A stretch of 57,382 bases of DNA from Nocardioides sediminis. GTDB taxonomy: Bacteria > Actinomycetota > Actinomycetes > Propionibacteriales > Nocardioidaceae. This document shows, piece after piece, positions 8,547 to 16,174 of the stretch. Location: contig NZ_PZYZ01000013.1 in NCBI RefSeq assembly GCF_003047295.1, positions 1 to 57,382 of the forward strand, given 5' to 3'. Within the stretch, counting starts at the first letter, position 1. Every line of letters starts with the position of its first letter. The position numbers and the translations under genes were made by a program. The notes beneath the pieces are model-generated. The model ran no database searches. It was not told the DNA's origin and saw only the letters and a program-made list of their open reading frames with translations.

Positions 8547-9311
8547 ATGGATCTCACCTCAGCATCGGCGATCGTGACCGGCGGCGCCTCCGGCCTGGGC
8601 CGGGCGACCGCTGCCCGCCTCGTCGAGGCCGGCGCACGGGTCGTCATCCTCGACCTCCCCTCGTCGGCTGGCGCCTCCGTCGCCGAGGAGCTGGGCGATC
8701 ACGCGACCTTCGCCCCCGGCGACGTCACCGTGGCGGCCGACGTCGCCGCCGCGGTGGAGACCGCGGCCGCCCTCGGCCCGTTGCGCGCGCTGGTGCACTG
8801 CGCCGGGCGCGGCGCCACGGTTCGGGTGCTCGACCGCGAGGGACGCCCGGGGGACGCCGGGGCATTCGAGGAGGTGGTACGCCTCAACCTCGTCGGCACC
8901 TACACGGTGCTCTCGCACGCCGCGTCTGCGATGGTGCAGAACGAACCGGTCGACGGGGAGCGCGGTGCGTGCATCCTCACCGCCTCGGTCGCGGCGTGGG
9001 AGGGCCAGATCGGCCAGACCCCCTACGCCGCGTCGAAGGCGGGGATCGTCGGCATGACTCTCGTGGCGGCGCGTGACCTCGCGGCCAAGCAGGTGCGCGT
9101 GTGCTCGATCGCTCCGGGCATCTTCGACACCCCCATCCTCGACCGGCTCGGCGACGACCTGAAGGCCAAGCTGGCCGCGGGTGTTCCGCACCCCGCGCGT
9201 CTGGGCGAACCCGACGAGTTCGCCCGCCTCGCGCTGGCCATCATCGACAACTCGATGCTCAACGGCGAGACGATACGGCTCGACGGCGCGATCCGGATGG
9301 CTCCGCGATGA
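8547..9311 (+). CDS. SDR oxidoreductase, HSD10-like 3-hydroxyacyl-CoA dehydrogenase
   Basis: A 254-residue short-chain dehydrogenase. The N-terminal cofactor motif is VTGGASGLGRATA with an acidic residue after the second strand (VVILDL), which favours NAD. The active site is TPYAASKAG. The C-terminus NGETIRLDGAIRM closely follows the human HSD17B10 / 2-methyl-3-hydroxybutyryl-CoA dehydrogenase family, so oxidation of a 3-hydroxyacyl-CoA, possibly 2-methyl branched, is likely. It lies between a thiolase and a hydratase, which supports a beta-oxidation role. The ATG at 8547 is chosen over an upstream in-frame start because it begins directly at the Rossmann strand. Confidence 0.86.
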   Translation: MDLTSASAIVTGGASGLGRATAARLVEAGARVVILDLPSSAGASVAEELGDHATFAPGDVTVAADVAAAVETAAALGPLRALVHCAGRGATVRVLDREGRPGDAGAFEEVVRLNLVGTYTVLSHAASAMVQNEPVDGERGACILTASVAAWEGQIGQTPYAASKAGIVGMTLVAARDLAAKQVRVCSIAPGIFDTPILDRLGDDLKAKLAAGVPHPARLGEPDEFARLALAIIDNSMLNGETIRLDGAIRMAPR

Positions 9312-10102
9312 GCGCCGCTCCCGACGTCGCGCCGGTCTCCTCGGACCTGCTCCTCCTGGAGCAGCATGGCGCGACCCTGGTCATCACGATCAACCGGCCC
9401 GAGGTGAAGAACGCCGTGAACCTCGCCCTCGCAATCGAGATCGCCGCAGCCATGGACCACCTCGACTCGCGGCCCGACCTGACCGTCGGTGTGCTCACCG
9501 GCGCCGGGTCGACCTTCTGCGCGGGCATGGACCTCAAGGCTTTCCTCGCGGGCGAGCGCCCCTCGCTCCCTGGGCGCGGGTTCGCCGGCCTCGTGGAGCA
9601 GCCCCCGGCCAAGCCGCTGATCGCGGCCGTGGAGGGTTACGCCCTCGCGGGCGGGTTCGAGATCGCCCTCGCGTGCGACCTCGTCATCGCGTCGCGTACA
9701 GCGGTCTTCGGGCTGCCGGAGGTCAAGCGCAGCCTCGTGGCGGCCGGTGGCGGTCTGCTCCGCCTCCCGGCCCGGATCCCGTACCACCTCGCCATGGAGT
9801 GGGCGCTGACCGGACGTCTCGTGCCCGCGGAGGAGGCACACGATGCGCGCCTGGTCTCCCGGATCACCGAGCCCGGCGAGGCGCTCGCGCAGGCCCTCGA
9901 GCTCGCCGGGACCATCGCCGAGAACGGGCCGCTCGCGGTCCGCGCGACCAAGCAGATCCTGTCGAGCGCCCGCGACTGGCCCAGCAACGAGGCGTTTGAC
10001 CGGCAGCGCGAGATCAGCGAGCCGGTGCGGTCGTCCGCGGACGCGCGTGAGGGCGCCACCGCATTCCGGGAGCGCCGCACGCCAGTGTGGCGCGGTCGCT
10101 GA
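9308..10102 (+). CDS. Enoyl-CoA hydratase/isomerase family protein
   Basis: A 264-residue crotonase-family protein with both glutamates of classical hydratases apparently present: GGFEIALACD and LPEVKRSL. The oxyanion segment is FCAGMDLKAF. The ATG overlaps the SDR stop (ATGA), so hydration, oxidation and thiolysis are encoded together. It is clearly different from the paralogous pair at 2251 and 39178. Its substrate is unknown. Confidence 0.86.
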   Translation: MSAAPDVAPVSSDLLLLEQHGATLVITINRPEVKNAVNLALAIEIAAAMDHLDSRPDLTVGVLTGAGSTFCAGMDLKAFLAGERPSLPGRGFAGLVEQPPAKPLIAAVEGYALAGGFEIALACDLVIASRTAVFGLPEVKRSLVAAGGGLLRLPARIPYHLAMEWALTGRLVPAEEAHDARLVSRITEPGEALAQALELAGTIAENGPLAVRATKQILSSARDWPSNEAFDRQREISEPVRSSADAREGATAFRERRTPVWRGR

Positions 10103-10119
10103 GCAGCCCGTGAGGGTGG

Positions 10120-10869
10120 TCAACCCTGGATCGCCTGGTCCCACAGGATCAGGCGGTCCAACACGTCCGGGAACTTCTTCTCGGCGTAGGTGACGTAGGC
10201 ATCGATGTGCTGACGGCTCAGGATCTCGGCCTGGTCGACGTCCTTGCTGCGCATCGCGTCGAAGATGCCCACGTGGGCGTCCAGGATCGCCTTGCGGCGG
10301 GGCGTCGGGTAGTCGATGCCGATCGCGGTGCCGTCCATGATCCCGAGGATCGACTCGTTGAAGAAGCCGAGCATGGCGTTGCCCGATCCCCAGGCGATGA
10401 TGTCGTGGAAGTCCTTGTTGGCTTCGAGGAAGAGGTTCTGGTCGTCGAGCCCCTCGCGCATCTGCTTGATCGACAGCTCGAGCCGGTCCATCGTCTCGGG
10501 GTCGTTGCGCTCGGTCGCCATCCGGGCCGTGATCGGCTCCAGCGCGTGCCGCACCTCGACGACGGTCCGGTACGGCGCCCCGTGCAGCTGCATGAAGAGC
10601 AGCAGGCTGCTCGCCAAGTGAGACGCATCGGGGCTGAGCAGGACGGGTCCGCCGCCCGGTCCGGGCTTCAGGGCGATCGCGCCCTGGAACTCGAGAAGGC
10701 GCAGCGCCTCGCGCAACGTGCCGCGCCCGATCTCGTACTGCTCGAGCATCACCCGCTCGGGCGGCAGCAGATCGCCGGGCTTCGCATTCGACCGCGCGAC
10801 GTCGCGCATGATGCGCTGCGCCACGAGCATCGCGACCTTGCGAGGTCGCTGGTTGGCACCGACGGCCAT
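10120..10869 (-). CDS. FadR-subfamily GntR transcriptional regulator
   Basis: A 249-residue regulator with an N-terminal winged helix (LLPPERVMLEQYEIGRGTL, then REALRLLEFQGAI) and a C-terminal all-helical FCD ligand domain with His-containing helices (NKDFHDII, DAHVGIF, RQHIDAY) expected to bind metal and an acidic ligand. The RBS AAGGA precedes the ATG at 10869. It lies downstream of the luciferase-like and acyl-CoA dehydrogenase genes but has its own upstream region with an inverted repeat at 10896-10918, suggesting autoregulation. It converges on the hydratase at 9308. Confidence 0.88.
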   Translation of the reverse strand: MAVGANQRPRKVAMLVAQRIMRDVARSNAKPGDLLPPERVMLEQYEIGRGTLREALRLLEFQGAIALKPGPGGGPVLLSPDASHLASSLLLFMQLHGAPYRTVVEVRHALEPITARMATERNDPETMDRLELSIKQMREGLDDQNLFLEANKDFHDIIAWGSGNAMLGFFNESILGIMDGTAIGIDYPTPRRKAILDAHVGIFDAMRSKDVDQAEILSRQHIDAYVTYAEKKFPDVLDRLILWDQAIQG

Positions 10870-10895
10870 GATGTGTCCTTCCTAGACTTCCCGAG

Positions 10896-10918
10896 TTCAT
10901 GGCTATGTTTCCCATGAA
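10896..10918. promoter_or_regulatory. Inverted repeat TTCATGG-N9-CCATGAA, candidate GntR operator
   Basis: Seven-base arms are perfectly complementary around a nine-base spacer, 27 bases upstream of the GntR start. A possible -10 box (TACACT on the minus strand, 10926-10931) lies just upstream, so a bound repressor would cover the transcription start. Autoregulation by the adjacent gene is the simplest reading. Confidence 0.5.
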
Positions 10919-10954
10919 TGCAGCCAGTGTAGAGGCAGCGTGCCGCGAATACGC

Positions 10955-10996
10955 CAGCACGAGCGCAAGAACCGTCGAGTTCGTGCGCTCGTGCTG
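10955..10996 (-). terminator. Large hairpin after the acyl-CoA dehydrogenase
   Basis: Two 18-base arms pair with a single mismatch around a six-base loop, 15 bases past the stop of the acyl-CoA dehydrogenase at 11011. There is no U-run, which is common for actinobacterial terminators. It would separate the 13138-11011 transcript from the GntR gene. Confidence 0.65.
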
Positions 10997-11010
10997 ACGT
11001 GGGCGACGGA

Positions 11011-12210
11011 TCAGCCCCGGACGCGCATCGTGGTCTTGTGCCGGTCCATGTCCTTCCAACCCAGGGCGTCATCCGCGATGAGAACGGCCTGGATGTTCGC
11101 CGACCCTTCGCCGGTCTGCCACAGTTTCGCGTAGTTGAGGTAGACGCTGATCGGCAGCTCGTCGCTGAAGGCGAAGCCGCCGAAGATCTCAGCGGTGGCC
11201 TGCGCGGCGCGGTTGCCGACCTCGCCGGCGTAGTACTTGGCGATCGAGCTCTCGCGGGTGGCGATGTTGCCCTGGTCGTACTGCACGGCCGCCGCGTGGA
11301 CCAGCGCACGAGCAGCCGCGACCTCGACGGTCATGTCGGCGATCTGCTTCTTGATCAGCTGGAATCCGCCGATCTTCTGCCCGAACGCCTCGCGCTGGTT
11401 GGCGTACTCGACGGAGGCGTCCAGGCACGCCTGCGCCAGGCCGACCGTCCGTGCCGCGACCGACAGCCGCCCGAAGTCCATCGCGTTCATGGCCACCTTG
11501 AAGCCCTCGCCCTCCGCGCCGAGCAGGTTGCTCGCCGGGACCCGCACGTCGGTGAACGAGATCGCGTTGGTCGGCATCAGCTTGCCGAGCACCCGGCAGG
11601 GCACCCGCGTCGCCTCGAAGCCCGGGGTGTCGGTCGGCACGAGGAACGCCGAGACACCCTTGTGGGCCGCCGACGGGTCGGTCTTGGCATAGACGACGGC
11701 GACGTCGGCCACGTTGGCGTTGGTGATCCACATCTTGGCGCCGTTGATGACGTAGTCGTCGCCGTCGCGCACCGCTCGGGTGCGCATCGCACCGAGGAAG
11801 TCGGAGCCGCCGTCCGGCTCGGTCATCGCGTTGCAGCCGAGGATCTCGGCACTCAGCAGGCCGGGCACGTAGCGCTCGACGAGCTCGTCGGAGCCCCAGT
11901 TGTGGATCGTCAGCGGGACGGTGCAGGCCTGCAGGTTCATCCCCGCCGACATCGGCGGGTAGGCGTAGGCCAGCTCCTCGGCGACCGCCGCGAGAGCCCG
12001 GAAGCCCGCGTTCGTGCCGCCCTCGGACTCCGGGAAGATGCACCCGAACGCGCCGAGGTCGCCGAGCTCACGGTAGAGCTCGAACGGGAACTCCGCCTTG
12101 TCCTCGAGCTCCTTGAAGTGGGGGCGGACGCGCTTCTGGCCCCACTCCCGGATGAGCCTCCGGAGGGACTGGATGTCGTCGTCGGTCATCTGGTCGGCCA
12201 GCTGGGTCAC
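11011..12210 (-). CDS. Acyl-CoA dehydrogenase (glutaryl-/cyclohexane-CoA-DH-like)
   Basis: A 399-residue acyl-CoA dehydrogenase. It shows CNAMTEPDGGSDFLG, INGAKMWITNA and the C-terminal WQTGEGSANIQ. The catalytic Glu is retained there, although the usual aromatic before it is Gly, as in some ring-acyl-CoA or glutaryl-type enzymes. The predicted start is GTG with AGAGGA upstream. It follows the luciferase-like gene by 61 bases and precedes a strong hairpin. Substrate is unknown. Confidence 0.87.
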   Translation of the reverse strand: MTQLADQMTDDDIQSLRRLIREWGQKRVRPHFKELEDKAEFPFELYRELGDLGAFGCIFPESEGGTNAGFRALAAVAEELAYAYPPMSAGMNLQACTVPLTIHNWGSDELVERYVPGLLSAEILGCNAMTEPDGGSDFLGAMRTRAVRDGDDYVINGAKMWITNANVADVAVVYAKTDPSAAHKGVSAFLVPTDTPGFEATRVPCRVLGKLMPTNAISFTDVRVPASNLLGAEGEGFKVAMNAMDFGRLSVAARTVGLAQACLDASVEYANQREAFGQKIGGFQLIKKQIADMTVEVAAARALVHAAAVQYDQGNIATRESSIAKYYAGEVGNRAAQATAEIFGGFAFSDELPISVYLNYAKLWQTGEGSANIQAVLIADDALGWKDMDRHKTTMRVRG

Positions 12211-12271
12211 GGTGTTCCTCTTCTCTCGTTCAGGTGCAATTCAGGCATGTCAGGCGTCATGAGGGGCCAGC

Positions 12272-13138
12272 TCAGGCGGGCACGGCCAGGACGGATTCGG
12301 CCATCGACTCAAGCCAGGCGACCTGGTCGTCGGGGTCGGCGAGGTCACGCGGGATGTTGACGACCACCTCGTCGTAGCCGGCCTCGAGCATCCGGTGGAC
12401 GTCGCCGGCAGCCGCCGGGTCGGGGGCGCGCCCGACGAGGCGGAACCCCGCGCGGTCGCGGCCGGACTCGCGCACCGCCGCCAGGACGCGATCCCGGATC
12501 TCCAGGCTTGCCTGGAGATCTCCGGGCGGCGCGTAGAGGCCATCGGCGAGGCCCACGGCACGCTCGATCGAGACCGCACTTGCCCCGCCCCACAGGACCG
12601 GGATGGGCGTGGAGACGGCGGGCGAGAGCTGCAGCTCGTCGAAGGCGTACGCCGCACCGTCGGCCGGCGGGCGCGCGACGGCCGTGCCGGTCCAGGCCGC
12701 ACGCATGATCTCCAGCATCTCCACGGCACGCACCCCACGTTGGCGGAAGGTCTGGTCGAGGGCGGCGAACTCGGCCGCGTTCCAGCCGACGCCGATGCCG
12801 AGGTCGAGCCGGCCCCTGGAGAGCTGCTGGACAGTCATCAGCTGCCGGGCGGCGTGTAGCGGGTGCCGCAGCGGCAGCACGAAGACGCCAACGCCGAGCC
12901 GGATCCGCTCGGTGTGCGCAGCCAGGTGGGCCAGCATGACCAGCGGGTCGCCGAACGGCGTCTCGCCCTCGAAGCGCGGGCGTCCCGTGGTGCTGTAGGG
13001 GTACGTCGTCGCGTCGGCGGTCATCGCAACCACGTGGTCGGGCACCCACACGCCGCCGAAGCCCAGGCGCTCCACGGCCCGGGCGGTAGCGGCGTAGTCG
13101 GCCAAGTCGCCGCCGAAGATCCGTACTGAGACTGTCAT
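12272..13138 (-). CDS. LLM-class oxidoreductase, probably F420-dependent
   Basis: A 288-residue luciferase-like TIM-barrel protein. It begins with the family pattern VRIFGGDLADYAATARAVE, then GFGGVWVPDHV, and has the conserved LSRGRLDLGIGVGWNAAEF block. Such proteins use F420 or FMN for hydride transfer or monooxygenation; the GVGWN block and the nearby F420 genes favour F420. The start is ATG at 13138, preceded by GGAGGCGG. It is divergent from the acyl-CoA dehydrogenase at 13213 across a short AT-rich region. Confidence 0.84.
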   Translation of the reverse strand: MTVSVRIFGGDLADYAATARAVERLGFGGVWVPDHVVAMTADATTYPYSTTGRPRFEGETPFGDPLVMLAHLAAHTERIRLGVGVFVLPLRHPLHAARQLMTVQQLSRGRLDLGIGVGWNAAEFAALDQTFRQRGVRAVEMLEIMRAAWTGTAVARPPADGAAYAFDELQLSPAVSTPIPVLWGGASAVSIERAVGLADGLYAPPGDLQASLEIRDRVLAAVRESGRDRAGFRLVGRAPDPAAAGDVHRMLEAGYDEVVVNIPRDLADPDDQVAWLESMAESVLAVPA

Positions 13139-13161
13139 TCCGCCTCCTCGTCGGCTATATA

Positions 13162-13173
13162 TAATCATGATTA
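13162..13173. promoter_or_regulatory. 12-bp palindrome TAATCATGATTA in divergent promoter
   Basis: A perfect 12-base palindrome lies in the 74-bp gap between the divergent starts at 13138 and 13213, flanked by TATATA on the left. It overlaps the likely promoter of both directions and is a candidate operator. Confidence 0.45.
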
Positions 13174-13212
13174 GTATTGTTCTGGGAAGCAAGGTCACAG
13201 GAGGCGAATCAG

Positions 13213-14325
13213 GTGTTGCCCGAACCCGACCGGCTGCGCGCCGAAGTGCGTGCATTCCTCCGATCCGAAGTGGCGGAGGGGAAATTCGAGCCCCACTGCA
13301 ACTCCTGGATGACGCAGTTCTCCCCCGACTTCAGTCGCGCGCTGGCCGGTCAGGGCTGGCTGGGGCTCGCCTGGTCGACCCAGTACGGCGGCCGGGGCGG
13401 GACCCCGCGTCACCGGCTGGTGGTGACCGAGGAGCTGCTCGCCCACGGAGCGCCCGTGGGCGCGCACTGGATCGCCGACAGGCAGATGGGCCCGAACCTG
13501 CTGGCCTTCGGCAGCGAAGAGCTCAAGCAGGACCTGCTCCCCCGCATCGCAGACGGCGAGGCGTTCTTCTGCATCGGCATGAGCGAGCCGGACAGCGGCT
13601 CCGACCTGGCCTCGGTGCGCACCCGGGCGACCAAGACCGATGGTGGCTGGCTGCTGTCGGGGGCGAAGGTGTGGACGACCGGCGCGCACGTCGCGCAGTT
13701 CATGATGACCCTCGCCCGCACGAGCACGTCCGAGGGGAGCCGGCACGCGGGCCTGAGCCAGCTGGTGGTCCCGCTCGACAGCCCGGGCGTCACGGTCTCG
13801 CCGATCATCTCGATGAACGGCGCCCACCACTTCAACGAGGTCGTCCTCGAGGACGTCTTCGTGCCCGAGGGACACCTCGTCGGCACGGAGGGCAACGGCT
13901 GGCGCCAGGTCACCGCGGAGCTCGCCTTCGAGCGGAGCGGCCCCGAGCGCTACCTCAGCACCTACCCCCTGCTGAACGCCTGGGCGCGGACCCTCACTAC
14001 CGACGGATCGACGCCGGGTGCGCGTGAGGACCTAGGCCTGCTGGCGGCGCGACTGTGGTCCCTGCGACAGATGTCCGCCTCGATCGCAGTGTCGCTCGAG
14101 GCAGGACATACGCCCGACGTCGACGCGGCCAAGGTCAAGGACCTCGGCGCCCGCTTCGAGACCGACGTCATCGCGGTCGTACGGCGACACCTCCGCAGTG
14201 CCGCCGACCCCGTCGTCGAGAGGCTCCTAGCCGAGTCCCTGGCCGACGCCCCGACCTTCACGCTGCGCGGCGGCACCCCGGAGATCCTCCGCGGCGTCGT
14301 CGCCCGAGACCTGGGAGTGCGATGA
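13213..14325 (+). CDS. Acyl-CoA dehydrogenase, first subunit of a probable pair
   Basis: A 370-residue acyl-CoA dehydrogenase. It has MSEPDSGSDLASVRTRA and SGAKVWTTGAH and a C-terminus TLRGGTPEILRGVVAR in place of the YEG pattern. The GTG start at 13213 has AGGAGG eight bases upstream, which decides against an earlier ATG at 13177. The next gene is another, more divergent acyl-CoA dehydrogenase overlapping it by ATGA. Such adjacent pairs form alpha2beta2 enzymes in actinobacterial steroid side-chain catabolism (FadE28-FadE29 type), and I infer the same here. Confidence 0.87.
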   Translation: MLPEPDRLRAEVRAFLRSEVAEGKFEPHCNSWMTQFSPDFSRALAGQGWLGLAWSTQYGGRGGTPRHRLVVTEELLAHGAPVGAHWIADRQMGPNLLAFGSEELKQDLLPRIADGEAFFCIGMSEPDSGSDLASVRTRATKTDGGWLLSGAKVWTTGAHVAQFMMTLARTSTSEGSRHAGLSQLVVPLDSPGVTVSPIISMNGAHHFNEVVLEDVFVPEGHLVGTEGNGWRQVTAELAFERSGPERYLSTYPLLNAWARTLTTDGSTPGAREDLGLLAARLWSLRQMSASIAVSLEAGHTPDVDAAKVKDLGARFETDVIAVVRRHLRSAADPVVERLLAESLADAPTFTLRGGTPEILRGVVARDLGVR

Positions 14326-15368
14326 ACAGCCAGATGGACACTGAGGTGGAGAAGGAGCTCGACGAGCTGCGCGGCCTCGTCGTCGACGTCCTCGGCGACG
14401 CCACGACGACCGAGGAGGCGTGGCAGCGGCTGGCAGCGTCCGACCTCACCCTCGTCTCCGTGCCCGACGAGCACGGCGGGAGCGGCGGCTCACTCGTCGA
14501 GGCCGCGGCGGTGCTCGGCGCCACGGCCGAGGCGGGCTTCTCGCTCCCGCTCGTGGAGACGGCCTGGCTCGCGGGCTGGCTTGCTGCCGCGGCCGGTCGC
14601 GCAGCCCCTGACGCCGCCACCACCTTCGAGGTCGTCGAGGACGTCGACGTCGCGAAGGGCGCCGACGGGCGACACCTGACGGGCACCGTCGACGGCGTCG
14701 CTTGGTGGGACCACGTCTCCGAGGTGCACCTCGTGCTGCCCGCCCACGGAGCGGTCGCGGTCCTGCGCACTGATCCGGGCTCTGCCGGTGCGGCGCCCGT
14801 CGCCCTGCCGCGCGGCACCGTCACCGTCGACCACGTCGTCCCCGACTCCGACTGGTACGCCCTGCCTGCACCGGCTGCCGAGGTCGTCGCCGAGCTGGAG
14901 CTGCGCGCCGCCCTCGGTCGCGCCGTACAGATCGCCGGTGCGTGCCGGTCCGCGCTCGAGCTCTCCGTGCGCTATTCGACCGAGCGCGTCCAGTTCGGCC
15001 GCCCGCTCAGCGCCAACCAGGTGATCCAGCACTACCTCGCACGGATGGCCAGCCAGGCCCACGGCATCGCGGTCGCGACCCGCGCCGCAGTGGAGGCGTA
15101 CGCCGTCGCTGGACCCGCCGCCGCGGCAGAGGTCCACTCTGCCAAGGCCGTGGCGTCGGTCGGCGTCGAGGAGGTGACCAGCCTGGCCCACCAGGTCCAC
15201 GGGGCGATCGGCACGACGCTGGAGCACCCGCTGCACCGGCGCACGATGAGCCTCTGGTCGTGGCGCGACGACGCCGGCGACGAGTTCGAGCACGCCATCG
15301 CCCTCGCCGGCACCGAGACCACGCAGGACCTCTGGAACCACCTCGTCCCGACTGGAGCCGTCCGATGA
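14322..15368 (+). CDS. Acyl-CoA dehydrogenase, second subunit of the pair
   Basis: A 348-residue divergent acyl-CoA dehydrogenase, shorter than normal. The N-terminal half is degenerate (GGSGGSLVEAA and then a poorly conserved middle), while the C-terminal helical domain is clear: STERVQFGRPLSANQVIQHY and HQVHGAIGTTLEHPLHR. This imbalance is typical of the partner subunit in heterotetrameric acyl-CoA dehydrogenases. It overlaps the upstream dehydrogenase stop (ATGA) and the downstream hydratase start (ATGA), so the three genes are translationally coupled. Confidence 0.84.
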   Translation: MNSQMDTEVEKELDELRGLVVDVLGDATTTEEAWQRLAASDLTLVSVPDEHGGSGGSLVEAAAVLGATAEAGFSLPLVETAWLAGWLAAAAGRAAPDAATTFEVVEDVDVAKGADGRHLTGTVDGVAWWDHVSEVHLVLPAHGAVAVLRTDPGSAGAAPVALPRGTVTVDHVVPDSDWYALPAPAAEVVAELELRAALGRAVQIAGACRSALELSVRYSTERVQFGRPLSANQVIQHYLARMASQAHGIAVATRAAVEAYAVAGPAAAAEVHSAKAVASVGVEEVTSLAHQVHGAIGTTLEHPLHRRTMSLWSWRDDAGDEFEHAIALAGTETTQDLWNHLVPTGAVR

Positions 15369-16138
15369 CCGGGCCGACCACCGAGCACGTCCACCTCGAA
15401 CGGCGTGGGGCCGTCGCCGTCCTCACCTTCGACCGACCAGCGGTGAAGAACGCCTTCACGCTCGAGATGATGGACGCATGCGCCCGCCTCGTGCGCGATG
15501 TCGACGCTGACCCGGAGATCGGTGCGCTCGTCGTCACCGGCGCCGGCGACAGCTTCTGCTCGGGGATCGAGCTCGGCGCCCTGGCCGCGGTGGAGAACCA
15601 CCCGGTCGCCCACAAGAGGATGCTGATCGACCACGTCCACCAGGTGCTCCACGCCCTCGAGGCCTGCGAGACGCCCGTCATCGCGGCGATCAACGGGGCG
15701 GCAGTCGGCGCCGGGCTCGACATGGCGCTCGCCTGCGACCTCCGGATCGCCGCCCTGACCGCCCGCGCCTCGGAGGGCTACATCCGCGTCGGCCTGGTCC
15801 CCGGCGACGGGGGCTGCTACCTGCTACCCCCGCTCGTCGGTCTCGGTCGCGCCCTCGAACTCCTGATGACCGGCCGCTTCGTCGACGCCGAGGAGGCCGA
15901 GCGGATCGGGATGGTCAACCGCGTTGTCGACGCCGACGAGCTCATGCCCGTGGCCCTTGAACTCGCCGCGCGGCTCGCCGCCCTGCCGACCACGCAGCTC
16001 GGGATGATCAAGCGCGCCGCCCGATCGAGCGCGCGGATGGACCTGCGCACCCACCTCGACCTGATGTCGTCCCACCTGGGCGTGGCGATGGCGACCCCCG
16101 AGGTGCAGGACCTGCTCGGCCGCAGCCGGCCGGCCTGA
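15365..16138 (+). CDS. Enoyl-CoA hydratase/isomerase family protein
   Basis: A 257-residue crotonase-family protein starting ERRGAVAVLTFDRPAVKNAF. It has FCSGIELGAL as oxyanion segment and GAGLDMALACDL at the core, where the first catalytic Glu of classical hydratases is Asp; EGYIRVGLVPGDGG follows. Its likely substrate is the product of the paired acyl-CoA dehydrogenases just upstream. It ends at a strong bidirectional terminator. Confidence 0.85.
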   Translation: MTGPTTEHVHLERRGAVAVLTFDRPAVKNAFTLEMMDACARLVRDVDADPEIGALVVTGAGDSFCSGIELGALAAVENHPVAHKRMLIDHVHQVLHALEACETPVIAAINGAAVGAGLDMALACDLRIAALTARASEGYIRVGLVPGDGGCYLLPPLVGLGRALELLMTGRFVDAEEAERIGMVNRVVDADELMPVALELAARLAALPTTQLGMIKRAARSSARMDLRTHLDLMSSHLGVAMATPEVQDLLGRSRPA

Positions 16139-16142
16139 GCCA

Positions 16143-16168
16143 TCCTCTCGGGGACGCCCCCGAGAGGA
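16143..16168. terminator. Bidirectional terminator hairpin
   Basis: A perfect 11-base stem (TCCTCTCGGGG with its complement) and four-base loop lie between the convergent hydratase and aldehyde dehydrogenase, which end only 36 bases apart. It can serve both strands. Confidence 0.8.
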
Positions 16169-16174
16169 CGTCGC

